Below are positions 36,230 through 45,483 of a stretch of DNA of 45,645 nucleotides, piece by piece. Origin of the DNA: Deltaproteobacteria bacterium (lineage in GTDB: Bacteria > Desulfobacterota > Dissulfuribacteria > Dissulfuribacterales > UBA3076); the NCBI GenBank assembly GCA_018399745.1, contig JAGYNZ010000023.1, positions 1 to 45,645 of the forward strand, in the 5' to 3' direction. A program made the translations under genes and the position numbers. The notes beneath the pieces are model-generated. The model was given only the letters and a program-made list of their open reading frames with translations, did no database searches and was not told where the DNA came from. Within the stretch, counting starts at the first letter, position 1. The number at the start of each line of letters is the position of its first letter.

Positions 36230-36672
36230 ATACAATATCTCCAAACCTTCCAACCAGCAGTCCGTCCCGGTGCACAGGAATGAATTGCCATTTGAACAAA
36301 ACACACCCAAGAATATCATTTGATCTCTTGACACCCCGATCCCAATCATGATACACGATTTTTATATCATTGGAATTGGGAGAGACAGAATCTGAGAAGT
36401 TTTGGACCCACAATTCAGCGTTCAGTGGTCAACCGGCTCCCCAATCTATGGAAAGCGATTTCCTGTCACCCAAATTAACCTGTGAGTTGTCAAAAACAAA
36501 TTTCAACGTTTCTCCACAGTATTCTGTTTCTGCCCTTTATTCCAAATGTGGAGTCCCGTAATCACACGGGAGTGTGTTTCTGTTTTCTCTTTAATATGGA
36601 ACTTCCGTTTAACCCCCAAGGGCAAAGGATTCAGGTCCCCACTATTCTTCAAAGTTATGAGTTGATAATGGT
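36230..36672. other. Intergenic region before the ectoine operon
   Basis: It contains a hairpin TCCCGT (36554-36559) / ACGGGA (36566-36571) about 100 bp before the first gene, which could be an operator or the end of a transcript. No convincing promoter hexamers, gene or repeat copy was found. A regulatory gene for the operon is not present here. Confidence 0.35.
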
Positions 36673-37842
36673 ATGACAAAATCCTGGAAACAAATAATTG
36701 ACGCTGCCGTTGGTTTACGGCAGGAACTTCATCGCATCCCGGAATTGAACTGGTCGGAGGTGCAAACGTCAGCACGAATTCGCAGGGAATTGACCCGGGC
36801 GGGAATCTCCTGGAGGACCAGTGCCCGGACGGGAACGGTTGCGGTGCTTGCAAAAGGTGCTTCGGGCCGTTCTGTTGCGCTCCGCGCCGATATTGATGCT
36901 TTGCCCATCGAAGAGGAGACGGGTGTGGTCTGGGCATCGGAAACGCACGGATGCATGCACGCCTGCGGACATGACGGCCATACAGCCACTCTGATCGCGG
37001 TCGCCTTCTGGCTTAAACAGCAGGAGAAGCATTTGCCGGGGCCAGTGACCCTGATTTTTCAGCCCGCGGAAGAAGGCGGTCACGGGGCTCGTTGCATGAT
37101 TGAAGACGGGGCCATTGACGGCGTGGAGGCTATCTACGGCTGGCATAACTGGCCCGCATTGCCGTTCGGTCAGGCTGTTTGCCCGAATGGCTCGGTGATG
37201 GCTGCCAACGGCACGTTCTGTTTCACAATAACCGGAAAAGGCGGTCATGCCAGCCAGCCGGAAATGTGCAGAGACCCCATAGCCGCAGCTTCAGCCATTG
37301 TTCTGGCATTGCAGCAGATTGTCAGCCGCCGCCTTCCGCCCCAGCAGGCGGCGGTGGTCAGCGTTACCAGTTTTGTTGCTCCCAGCGCTGAAACCGTAAC
37401 GCCTTCGCGGGCCGTTCTGGCGGGCAATATTCGGATCGCGGACAATGAGCTGAGAGATATCGTCAACAACCTTATTACACGAATTGCAACAGACACTGCC
37501 CGGGCATGGGGAGTTAAGGTTGATGTGGAGATATTTCCCCGCTACGGGGCAACTGTTAACGATCCCGGTGAAGCGAAGCTGTTTCGACAAATCTTGTGCC
37601 GTGTGTTCGGCAAAGAATGGGAAAACCAATCCGTATCCGTTCCGGTCATGGCTTCCGAGGACTTTCATTACTATTTAAATGAAATTCCCGGTGCCTTCGC
37701 ATTGATCGGAGCAGGTGGTGACGCGGCATTGCACAGCCCTTGCTATGATTTTAATGATGTCTTGATTGCACCGGTAGCACGCCTGTTGATCGAACTTGTC
37801 GGCGGAACAGTTCCGGAAAAAGAGAGGATAATCTCTGTATGA
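36673..37842 (+). CDS. doeB2: M20D amidohydrolase, probable N-acetyl-diaminobutyrate deacetylase (DoeB2 type)
   Basis: A 389-residue zinc amidohydrolase with the M20D metal motifs MHACGHDGH (around 95-103), PAEEGGHGA and GWHNWP, and a dimerisation domain opening TITGKGGHAS. In general the family removes acyl groups from amino acids (hippurate, indole-acetyl-amino acids). The following three genes match ectoine breakdown, which needs a deacetylase for N-acetyl-2,4-diaminobutyrate, and M20D enzymes named DoeB2 fill that role in other bacteria. The function is therefore inferred from context. ATG 36673 lacks a strong ribosome site. The base composition is GC-richer than the genes on either side. 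Confidence 0.75.
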   Translation: MTKSWKQIIDAAVGLRQELHRIPELNWSEVQTSARIRRELTRAGISWRTSARTGTVAVLAKGASGRSVALRADIDALPIEEETGVVWASETHGCMHACGHDGHTATLIAVAFWLKQQEKHLPGPVTLIFQPAEEGGHGARCMIEDGAIDGVEAIYGWHNWPALPFGQAVCPNGSVMAANGTFCFTITGKGGHASQPEMCRDPIAAASAIVLALQQIVSRRLPPQQAAVVSVTSFVAPSAETVTPSRAVLAGNIRIADNELRDIVNNLITRIATDTARAWGVKVDVEIFPRYGATVNDPGEAKLFRQILCRVFGKEWENQSVSVPVMASEDFHYYLNEIPGAFALIGAGGDAALHSPCYDFNDVLIAPVARLLIELVGGTVPEKERIISV

Positions 37843-37924
37843 CGACTTATTTGATAACTTCTTGAGATGTATTTATTTTTTTATAAAGCAAGCAAACCAG
37901 AAAAGCAACGGTGCGGGGGATGTA

Positions 37925-39181
37925 ATGAAGCTATTTGAAACGTGGGAATCAGAAATTCGGGCGTATTGTCGAAAGTATCCTACGGTGTTTGCCAGCGCCT
38001 CTAACGCACGGCAGACGGATGAAAACGGGAAATCATACATTGATTTTTTTGCCGGCGCCGGGGTGCTGAATTTCGGACACAACAACGAGCGGATGAAGCG
38101 GGCCATGATTGAGTTTCTTGAATCAGACGGCGTGGCTCACAGTCTGGATATGTACACGACGGTCAAGCGCCGTTTTATTGAGCGCTTTGCCGAAACCATT
38201 CTGGTTCCAAGAAAAATGAATTATAAAATGCAGTTTATGGGACCCACCGGAACCAATGCCGTGGAGGCAGCGCTGAAACTGGCCCGGAAGGTGACCGGGC
38301 GCCCCGGTATCTATGCGTTCAGCCACGGTTTTCATGGCATGACCCTGGGCGCTCTGGCCTGCACGGCAAATGCTTATTTTCGCGAGGCTGCGGGGGTACC
38401 TATGGAATATGTCACCCATCTGCCCTTTGAAAACGGACCGGGCGGCGGCATCGACCACATTCGGGAGCTGCAGTACGCCCTTGCCGATTCATCCAGCGGA
38501 CTTGAGAAGCCAGCGGCCGTCATTGTAGAGCCTATCCAGGCGGAGGGCGGGGTGAATGTGGCCAGTCGGGAGTGGCTCCGCGCGGTTCAGGAGCTTGCGC
38601 ATGAAAACAGGGCCCTGCTGATTTTTGATGATATTCAGGCCGGATGTGGGCGCACCGGTTCTTATTTCAGTTTTGACGGCATGGATCTCTCCCCGGACAT
38701 TATCTGTCTCGCCAAGGGCATTGGAGGCTATGGCACGCCGCTTGCCATGAATCTGGTGAATCCTGAATATGACAGGCACTGGCAGCCCGGCGAACATACG
38801 GGGACGTTTCGCGGTCAGGGGCTTTCCTTTGTCGCCGGTGCGGAGGCTATGAGTTATATTGAAGATGAAGGCTTTATGCAGGGCGTTAAGGAAAAAGGTG
38901 CCGTCATGCAAGATCGCCTTAACTCCCTGGTCCCAACAGACGCAAAGCCTGACATCGCGGTGCGGGGAAAAGGCATGATCCAGGGGCTTGATGTAGCAGA
39001 CGGGGAAAAGGCCTCCATCATTACCAGCGAGTGTTTTGACCGTGGACTGCTGATCGGTCCCTGCGGAACCGGCGGCCGTGTACTGAAACTGATTCCTCCG
39101 CTGACAATTCCGGAGCCGGATCTTGTGGAGGGCCTGGACATTTTTGCAGACGTGGTGAGACGGCACTTACAGAAGGGTTGA
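37925..39181 (+). CDS. doeD: Diaminobutyrate-2-oxoglutarate transaminase (DoeD/EctB type)
   Basis: A class III PLP aminotransferase of 418 residues, close to the 420 usual for EctB/DoeD. Lys264 in LAKGIGGYG is the PLP lysine; FMGPTGTNAVEAALKLAR and FDDIQAGCGRTG are typical of the family. In ectoine catabolism it converts 2,4-diaminobutyrate and 2-oxoglutarate into aspartate semialdehyde and glutamate. ectA and ectC are absent, so a degradative role is favoured over synthesis. GGGGGA about 8 nt before ATG 37925 supports this start; the frame continues upstream to 37862. The next gene follows with one base between. Confidence 0.85.
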   Translation: MKLFETWESEIRAYCRKYPTVFASASNARQTDENGKSYIDFFAGAGVLNFGHNNERMKRAMIEFLESDGVAHSLDMYTTVKRRFIERFAETILVPRKMNYKMQFMGPTGTNAVEAALKLARKVTGRPGIYAFSHGFHGMTLGALACTANAYFREAAGVPMEYVTHLPFENGPGGGIDHIRELQYALADSSSGLEKPAAVIVEPIQAEGGVNVASREWLRAVQELAHENRALLIFDDIQAGCGRTGSYFSFDGMDLSPDIICLAKGIGGYGTPLAMNLVNPEYDRHWQPGEHTGTFRGQGLSFVAGAEAMSYIEDEGFMQGVKEKGAVMQDRLNSLVPTDAKPDIAVRGKGMIQGLDVADGEKASIITSECFDRGLLIGPCGTGGRVLKLIPPLTIPEPDLVEGLDIFADVVRRHLQKG

Positions 39182-39182
39182 C

Positions 39183-40511
39183 ATGAGACAGCGTGACGAC
39201 ATGACGTTTCCCTTTGAAGAATATGAGCGGCGATTGCGCGAACTGCGCGAGCGGATGGAATATCGCCGCCTGGATGCCGCAGTGATAACAGATCCGGAGA
39301 ATCTGATGTACCTGACGGACTACCAGACAACCGGCTACTCCTTTTTTCAGGCCCTGGTGGTGCCCATTGACAGCGAGCCGTTTATGATCACACGCCGCCT
39401 GGAAGAATCCAATGTTCACAAACGGACGTGGGTGGAAAATACCCGCCCTTATCCGGACACCGGCGACGCGATTCAGATGCTGGTGGAGAGCCTTCGCGAA
39501 TTCGGTCTGGCAAAAAAGAGCGTCGGATATGAGCGGAACAGCTATTTTTTCCCCGCTTATCACCAGGATTCCATACACACCACGTTTACCCGGGGACAAT
39601 TGCTGGATTGCTTTGGCATTGTCGAACAGGGACGGATTCGCAAATCAGCCTTTGAGATTGATATTATGCGCAAAGCCGCCCGGGCCACGGAGGCCGGCAT
39701 GCAAGCAGGCTTTAAGGCATGTGCGCCGGGGGTTACAGAAAATGAAATCGGTGCGGCGATCAGCAATGCCATGTTTTTTGCCGGGGGAGAACCCCCTGCG
39801 GTTATGCCATATGTCACCTCCGGTCCGCGGAGCATGATCGGTCATGCCACCTGGGAAGGCCGGACGGTTCGGCCCGGGGAACACGTATTCCTGGAGGTGG
39901 GCGGATGCTTCCGTCGCTATCACACCGCCATGATGCGCACGGTACTGCTGTCAGAGATGACCGAGTCCATGGAAAAGGCACAGGACCGGATGAAAATCGC
40001 GCTGAACGAAGTAAAGAAGCTGATCCGTCCGGGCCTGACGGTTTCCGATGCCGACAACCTGGTTCGTAAAATCATTATGGAAAACGACGTGGGCGCCACA
40101 CTGATTACCCGATCGGGTTACTCAATCGGTATTGCGTTTCCGCCCAGCTGGGACGAGGGGTACATTCTCAGTCTGAAACAGGCGGATTCTTCGATTCTGG
40201 AAGAAGGCATGACCATCCATCTCATTCCCTGGATGTGGGGGGTTGACGGGGACAAAACAGTCGGTATCTCGGATACGATTTACATTACCGAAACCGGCTG
40301 TGAATCATTTTTTACCCTGGAAGAGGATTTTGTCTGCAAACCGTATGCAGAAGCCGCCGAAACTGAAAAAGATCCACCCCCGGAATTGCATCAGGAGAAG
40401 ACGCCCGGGGTAAAAAAACCCACAGAAATCAAACCGGAATCACTGGTCAAAAACATAAAAGAAAAACTGAGAAAAACTGACGAAAAGGAGTTATATGCTG
40501 ACAGTCATTGA
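39183..40511 (+). CDS. doeA: Ectoine hydrolase (DoeA, M24 family)
   Basis: A pita-bread-fold protein of 442 residues. Typical DoeA features are NLMYLTDYQTTGYSFFQ in the N-terminal domain and PYVTSGPRSMIGHATWEGR, VFLEVGGCFRRYH and HLIPWMWGVDGDKTVGISDT in the M24 domain. It opens the ectoine ring, giving mainly N-alpha-acetyl-2,4-diaminobutyrate. The family is near 400 residues; here about 45 extra residues rich in Lys, Pro and Glu follow the domain. The gene overlaps the next by 17 nt and starts one base after the transaminase, so translation is tightly coupled. Confidence 0.85.
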   Translation: MRQRDDMTFPFEEYERRLRELRERMEYRRLDAAVITDPENLMYLTDYQTTGYSFFQALVVPIDSEPFMITRRLEESNVHKRTWVENTRPYPDTGDAIQMLVESLREFGLAKKSVGYERNSYFFPAYHQDSIHTTFTRGQLLDCFGIVEQGRIRKSAFEIDIMRKAARATEAGMQAGFKACAPGVTENEIGAAISNAMFFAGGEPPAVMPYVTSGPRSMIGHATWEGRTVRPGEHVFLEVGGCFRRYHTAMMRTVLLSEMTESMEKAQDRMKIALNEVKKLIRPGLTVSDADNLVRKIIMENDVGATLITRSGYSIGIAFPPSWDEGYILSLKQADSSILEEGMTIHLIPWMWGVDGDKTVGISDTIYITETGCESFFTLEEDFVCKPYAEAAETEKDPPPELHQEKTPGVKKPTEIKPESLVKNIKEKLRKTDEKELYADSH

Positions 40512-41865
40512 TCCCAGCAAGGGTACCCTTCTCCATGAATATCCCACGAACGATGCCGCATCAGTGGAACAGATTCTGAAAACCGCCGCTGAAACATTTA
40601 AAAGCTGGCGCGAAACCTCTTTTGCCGCACGGGCGGGCGTTTTAAAGAACGTTGTCCGCTATATGCGGGACAATATCGAGACTCTGGCGCCGCTGATGAC
40701 CGAAGAAATGGGTAAGCCCATAAAAGAGGCCCGCGGCGAGGTCAAAAAGGCGGCATGGTGTGCCGAACATTATGCCGAGCATGCCGAAGCATATCTGGCC
40801 ACGGAAACCCTGACCTCGGATGCGTCCAGCAGCTATGTGCAATATCTGCCGCTGGGCACGGTTCTGGGGATTCTGCCCTGGAATGCCCCTTTCTGGCTGG
40901 CTTTCCGTTTTTTAGCGCCTGCCCTGATGGCAGGCAATACCTGTGTTATGAAGCATGATTCCCATGTCCCCGCCTGCTCCCTGGCCATTGCCGAAATTTT
41001 TGAAAAAGTCAATGGGCCGGCTGGAATATTTCAGAGTCTCTTGCTGAAATCATCGAATATCGAGGCGGTTATACGTGATTCGCGGATTCAGGCGGTTTCT
41101 TTTACCGGGTCTGACAAGGGCGGGAGTTCGGTGGCATCCATTGCAGCCTCGGAGATAAAACCCGCTGTCCTGGAGCTCGGCGGTTCGGACCCCTGTGTCG
41201 TGCTGGCGGATGCGGATCTTGAAAAAGCAGCGGATATCATCACCCTTTCCCGAATCATCAACGCCGGCCAGTCATGCATTGCCGTCAAACGGATCATCGC
41301 GGAAGAATCTGTCTGTGAACACCTGGTGTTGCTTCTGAAGGAGCGGCTTGCTGCCTTAAAGGTAGGGGACCCGCGTAAAGAGGGTACGGATATCGGGCCC
41401 ATTGCCAGAAAAGACCTGCGGGATCATCTGCATCGCCAGGTCCAGGAAACCATTGCCGCCGAAGCGACCTGCGTTCTGGGCGGGGAACTGCCGAAAGGCG
41501 ACGGTTTCTTTTATCCCGTTACATTGCTTACGAATGTGGAGCCCGGCATGGCTGCTTTTCGTGAGGAAACATTCGGGCCGGTAGCAGCTGTAACCCGGGC
41601 CCGGGATGAACAGCACGCCATGGAACTGGCCAATGACACCCCCTATGGTCTGGCGGCCAGCATCTGGACCGAAGCATCGCGCGGAGAAGCTCTGGCCGGA
41701 CAATTTGCGGCCGGCCAGGTGGCGGTCAACGGCATTGTCAAGACTGATCCGCGCCTGCCCAGCGGCGGCATCAAACGCTCGGGGTACGGACGCGAACTCG
41801 GTCCCCACGGCATTCATGAATTCGTCAATGCCCAGCAGGTATGGGTCGGTCCGGCAACCGGATGA
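40495..41865 (+). CDS. NAD(P)-dependent semialdehyde dehydrogenase (DoeC-like)
   Basis: An aldehyde dehydrogenase of 456 residues, the length of the succinate-semialdehyde dehydrogenase (Sad/GabD) branch. Catalytic residues are Glu227 (VLELGG) and Cys261 (NAGQSC); Lys153 and the FTGSDKGG nucleotide loop are present. As the last gene of the ectoine operon it most likely oxidises aspartate semialdehyde to aspartate, the DoeC step. Substrate choice is inferred from context only. AAGGAG lies just before ATG 40495. Confidence 0.8.
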   Translation: MLTVIDPSKGTLLHEYPTNDAASVEQILKTAAETFKSWRETSFAARAGVLKNVVRYMRDNIETLAPLMTEEMGKPIKEARGEVKKAAWCAEHYAEHAEAYLATETLTSDASSSYVQYLPLGTVLGILPWNAPFWLAFRFLAPALMAGNTCVMKHDSHVPACSLAIAEIFEKVNGPAGIFQSLLLKSSNIEAVIRDSRIQAVSFTGSDKGGSSVASIAASEIKPAVLELGGSDPCVVLADADLEKAADIITLSRIINAGQSCIAVKRIIAEESVCEHLVLLLKERLAALKVGDPRKEGTDIGPIARKDLRDHLHRQVQETIAAEATCVLGGELPKGDGFFYPVTLLTNVEPGMAAFREETFGPVAAVTRARDEQHAMELANDTPYGLAASIWTEASRGEALAGQFAAGQVAVNGIVKTDPRLPSGGIKRSGYGRELGPHGIHEFVNAQQVWVGPATG

Positions 41866-41908
41866 TAGTTTTAAAAAATCGCAATCCGAACTAAATATTT
41901 ACGCTGTT

Positions 41909-43909
41909 TTATTTTTCCAGACTGACTTCTTCGACTTTTTCAACCGATCCGATGATATCAATAACTTCTTCCCTGGAAAGTGTCTCTTTTTCAAACAAGG
42001 CCTCAGTCAAGTCCTCCAGCTTGGCTCTGTTTCGGGAAAGAGCATCGACGGCGACCTGTTCCATCTGAGTAATAATCCTTCGGATTTCATCATCGATAAT
42101 CCGGGCCGTATGCTCACTGAAGTCTTTTGCCTCTGCCATTTCCTTTCCAAGAAACGGATGTTCTTCACCCCTTTTATATGTAGCAGGCCCCAGTTTTTCA
42201 CTCATTCCCCATTGACAAACCATCTGACCCGCCAGCTGAGTAGCTTTTTTCAGGTCGTCAGCAGCACCGGTAGTAATATCGTTGAAAATCAGTTTTTCAG
42301 CTGCTCGTCCACCCAGCATGACTGCAATTCGATTGAGAAGATACTGCCTGCTCATATTATATTTTTCTTTCACAGGAATTTGCTCGGTTGCCCCCATAGC
42401 CCTTCCCCTGGGAATAATAGTTATCTTTTCCAATGGATCAGCTTCGGGAAGCAGAAGCGCCATCAAGGCATGACCAGCCTCATGGTAGGCAATCGTCTTT
42501 TTCTCATCTTCCTCGACAACCTCATCCCGTTTGATTCCCATTATGATTTTATCTCTGGACTGGAGCAAATCCTTGTTATCTACTTTTCCTTTTTTCTTTC
42601 GTGCGGCAAGAAGCGACGCTTCATTGACCAGATTTTTCAGGTCAGCTCCTGAAAAACCGATTGTTATCCTGGCAATACTTTCCAAATCAACATCTTCCGC
42701 CAGAGGAACATCACGGGCATGTATTTGCAGAATCTCTTGCCTCGCCTTTTTCCGGGGCAGATTAAGAGAAATCTGCCGATCGAAACGTCCCGGTCTAATC
42801 AAAGCCGGATCCAGAACATCAGGACGATTTGTGGCCGCCATAACAACAACCGATTCCCTCGGAGAAAACCCATCCATTTCAGCCAGAATCTGGTTCAGAG
42901 TCTGCTCTCTTTCATCATGTCCACCCCCTACTCCGGTCCCGCGAACCCGTCCGATAGAATCCAGTTCATCAATAAATATAATAGAAGGGGCGTCATCCTT
43001 TGCCTTTTTGAACATATCCCTGACCCTTGATGCCCCTACACCAACGAACATTTCAATAAATTCGCTGCCGCTGATGCTGTAAAAGGGGACATCTGCTTCA
43101 CCGGCAGTAGCTCTTGCCAGTAAAGTTTTACCCACCCCTGGATTTCCAACCAGCAAGAGCCCCTTGGGAAGTTCCCCCCCCAGTTCCTGAAAACGCGAGG
43201 GATCTTTTAAAAATTCCACCACCTCCAGCAGTTCCTTCTTGGCATTATTCAGACCAGCAACATCATTGTAGGAAACATTCACGGATTCCTTTGTAAACAG
43301 CCTGGCCTTTGATTTTCCGAAACCGAATATACCACCCCCTCTAGCTCCGCCCATGCGTTCCTGAAACTTCTTGCTGCTCCATATAATGAAACCGATAATT
43401 AGAACCCATGGCAAAATATTGACTAATATCAGCCATAATTGCGATTCCTGCTGAGATTCCGCGTAAACAGCGACGTTGTTTTTCTCCAGCAGGTTCATCA
43501 GCTCGGTATCCTCAAATGGCGGCTTTACGGTTCTGAATCGCTCGTAAGTTACTTTTTCCGGTTCTGATTCCTCTGTTTTTTCTCCCTTTTTTCCTTTTTC
43601 CTCCTGGCCTTTTGGTTGTTTTAATTTTTCATCCGCCCCGGGAGGATATGCCTTGATTGGATTTTCATATTTACCGTTTATCTGATCTCCTCTGACTGTA
43701 ATTTCAGCCACATTTTTATCTTTAACACTTTCCTTGAATTGACTGTATGATATGTTACGAATTCCTGCAGATTCCGGCCTGTAAAATTTCTGAAAAAATA
43801 ATGCTGCGGACCAGAAAAGCAGAATCCAGACAAGTATACGCCAGACTGGAATCCCGTCATTACCGGGTTTTTTAAAATAATTCCCGGGTTTTTTAAATTT
43901 AACATCCAC
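41909..43909 (-). CDS. ftsH: ATP-dependent zinc metalloprotease FtsH
   Basis: A membrane-bound AAA+ protease of 666 residues that removes misassembled membrane proteins and regulatory factors. Two membrane spans lie at about 22-41 and 158-177. Between them is a periplasmic part with a charged Lys/Glu insert (about 93-120) that most relatives lack. Walker A GNPGVGKT is at 255-262, Walker B IIFIDELDSIGR near 310-321, and the zinc site HEAGH at 476-480. The first 17 residues contain a tandem FKKPGN repeat, matched by a DNA repeat at 43858-43900. The gene faces the ectoine operon tail to tail. Confidence 0.96.
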   Translation of the reverse strand: MDVKFKKPGNYFKKPGNDGIPVWRILVWILLFWSAALFFQKFYRPESAGIRNISYSQFKESVKDKNVAEITVRGDQINGKYENPIKAYPPGADEKLKQPKGQEEKGKKGEKTEESEPEKVTYERFRTVKPPFEDTELMNLLEKNNVAVYAESQQESQLWLILVNILPWVLIIGFIIWSSKKFQERMGGARGGGIFGFGKSKARLFTKESVNVSYNDVAGLNNAKKELLEVVEFLKDPSRFQELGGELPKGLLLVGNPGVGKTLLARATAGEADVPFYSISGSEFIEMFVGVGASRVRDMFKKAKDDAPSIIFIDELDSIGRVRGTGVGGGHDEREQTLNQILAEMDGFSPRESVVVMAATNRPDVLDPALIRPGRFDRQISLNLPRKKARQEILQIHARDVPLAEDVDLESIARITIGFSGADLKNLVNEASLLAARKKKGKVDNKDLLQSRDKIIMGIKRDEVVEEDEKKTIAYHEAGHALMALLLPEADPLEKITIIPRGRAMGATEQIPVKEKYNMSRQYLLNRIAVMLGGRAAEKLIFNDITTGAADDLKKATQLAGQMVCQWGMSEKLGPATYKRGEEHPFLGKEMAEAKDFSEHTARIIDDEIRRIITQMEQVAVDALSRNRAKLEDLTEALFEKETLSREEVIDIIGSVEKVEEVSLEK

Positions 43910-44319
43910 TTTTTAAATACCTGACAGTATACAAGTTATGAATTGAATTAAGGGACAGCTTTCAATAAAAAGACAGAAACTTTTGAAACTCTTCAAGTTC
44001 TTCGGTCTTGCCGGCTCATAACATTATAACAGTAAAAGTAGTAATTCCAGGGGAAAGCGCAACGTTTCCTTCGAAACAACCTATCCTGCCAGAAAGATAC
44101 CGTATCTCGAACGGAAAGCGCCCCCCTCTATTCTCCAACATTATCGAATGGCACTCCAGGATAAAAGAGATCCGTCCATTGAAACTTCCTTGACCTGCAG
44201 CTTCCAACAGTGCTATAGAAATTGGTGTGTGGTGCCCGGAAGTGTTGTTTCAGTCCAAATTGCAAAAATCGCTTTCCTGTCAGCCACAGACAGGACAACG
44301 ACCCCATAAGGAGTTTCAG
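43910..44319. other. Intergenic region between divergent ftsH and the rhodanese-MBL gene
   Basis: About 410 bp with no supported gene; the two opposed frames near 44008-44207 have no ribosome site or recognisable domain. It contains the promoter at 44190-44219 and a leader of about 90 nt. Confidence 0.5.
44190..44219 (+). promoter_or_regulatory. Sigma-70-like promoter for the rhodanese-MBL gene
   Basis: TTGACC (44190-44195), 18 bp, TATAGA (44214-44219). It lies about 100 bp before the start codon. Confidence 0.45.
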
Positions 44320-45483
44320 ATGGCATTGTTTTCCTATCAGGCGAGCGACCTGTTCCGCTGGATAACGCAGAAGGACGACTTTGTTCTGCTTGACGTGCGT
44401 AACCGTACAGATTTCAATCGTTTTAAGGTCGAGGGGCCGTATTCGATCAAAACGATAAACGTTTCCTATTTCGATTTCATGGAAATCGAAGATGAATGTA
44501 TCGGCCGACTGCCGGATAAAAAAACCAGGATCCGCATCGTCTGCGCCAGGGAAGGTTCTGCGAAGTATGTCGCCGAAATTCTAGAGAAGCACGGCTTTGT
44601 CGATGTCGGCTTCCTCGCGGGCGGCATCAAATCATGGGGCAACCTGCTCGTGCCGAAATTGCTCAATCCCGGCGCGCCTTTTGAATTGTATCAATTCATT
44701 CGGCCGGGCAAGGGTTCCTGCAGCTACGGTCTGCTCGCAAACGAACAGATGATGCTCTTCGACCCTTCGCGAAACATTGACTTTTACCAGGACTTTGCCG
44801 ACGATCGGAATTGCCGCATCGTGCAGACCGCGGAGACTCATCTGCAGGCCGATTACATCGCCGGCAGCCGTATGCTGAGCGAACGCACGGGAGCCCGCTT
44901 CTTCGCCAATGAAAACGACTTCAAGGGAGCGAAGCTCACCTATACGCCACTGCAGGACGGCGCAGATATCGGCTTTGATGGCCAGGGACCTCCTGTCCGG
45001 GTATTGTTCGCACCCGGCCACACACCGGGCAGCACCATGTTTATCATTGATGACGCCTGCATCATCTCTGGCGACACCGTTTTTATCAAATCGATAGGCC
45101 GCCCCGATCTTGGGGGCAAGGTGAACGAATGGTCCGATTATCTGTTTGCCACGATAAGAAAGGTGGCGGCCATGGATGGCGGCATGACCGTCCTGCCGGC
45201 CCATTTCATCGATTGGAGCGAGGCGAACAGCAGGCTTAACTTTGCTGAATCGCTGAAGAAGGTGCGGTCCTTCAACAAGGCGATCTACGCGATCGACAAC
45301 AGCAGGGATTTCCTCGCATTTATCCAGGAAAACATGCGCGACCAGCCGGAAGAATACGCCACCATTCGTCTGGTGAACGCCAATCTGAAACAAGTTGACG
45401 ACGAGCAGGCCGAGATCCTCGATCTCGGCAAGAACGAATGCGCCGCTTCCGCCTATGCGGCGAAACAACAGCAACAGGTTTGA
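44320..45483 (+). CDS. Rhodanese plus metallo-beta-lactamase-fold protein (persulfide dioxygenase-like)
   Basis: A 387-residue protein. Residues 1-110 form a rhodanese domain with active Cys75 (VCAREGS). Residues 120-300 form a metallo-beta-lactamase fold similar to ETHE1-type persulfide dioxygenases. The usual HxHxDH metal motif is altered to HLQADY (174-179), but the residues that would hold a single iron (His174, His234, Asp252) remain. A C-terminal tail of about 85 residues is helical. It may handle sulfane sulfur, or may have lost activity. AAGGAG at 44308-44313 fixes ATG 44320; the frame extends upstream to 44227. Confidence 0.75.
   Translation: MALFSYQASDLFRWITQKDDFVLLDVRNRTDFNRFKVEGPYSIKTINVSYFDFMEIEDECIGRLPDKKTRIRIVCAREGSAKYVAEILEKHGFVDVGFLAGGIKSWGNLLVPKLLNPGAPFELYQFIRPGKGSCSYGLLANEQMMLFDPSRNIDFYQDFADDRNCRIVQTAETHLQADYIAGSRMLSERTGARFFANENDFKGAKLTYTPLQDGADIGFDGQGPPVRVLFAPGHTPGSTMFIIDDACIISGDTVFIKSIGRPDLGGKVNEWSDYLFATIRKVAAMDGGMTVLPAHFIDWSEANSRLNFAESLKKVRSFNKAIYAIDNSRDFLAFIQENMRDQPEEYATIRLVNANLKQVDDEQAEILDLGKNECAASAYAAKQQQQV

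Noticed and set aside
37925-39181. Ectoine biosynthesis (ectB) rather than degradation
   Set aside because: ectA and ectC are absent, while an ectoine hydrolase, a deacetylase and a semialdehyde dehydrogenase are adjacent.
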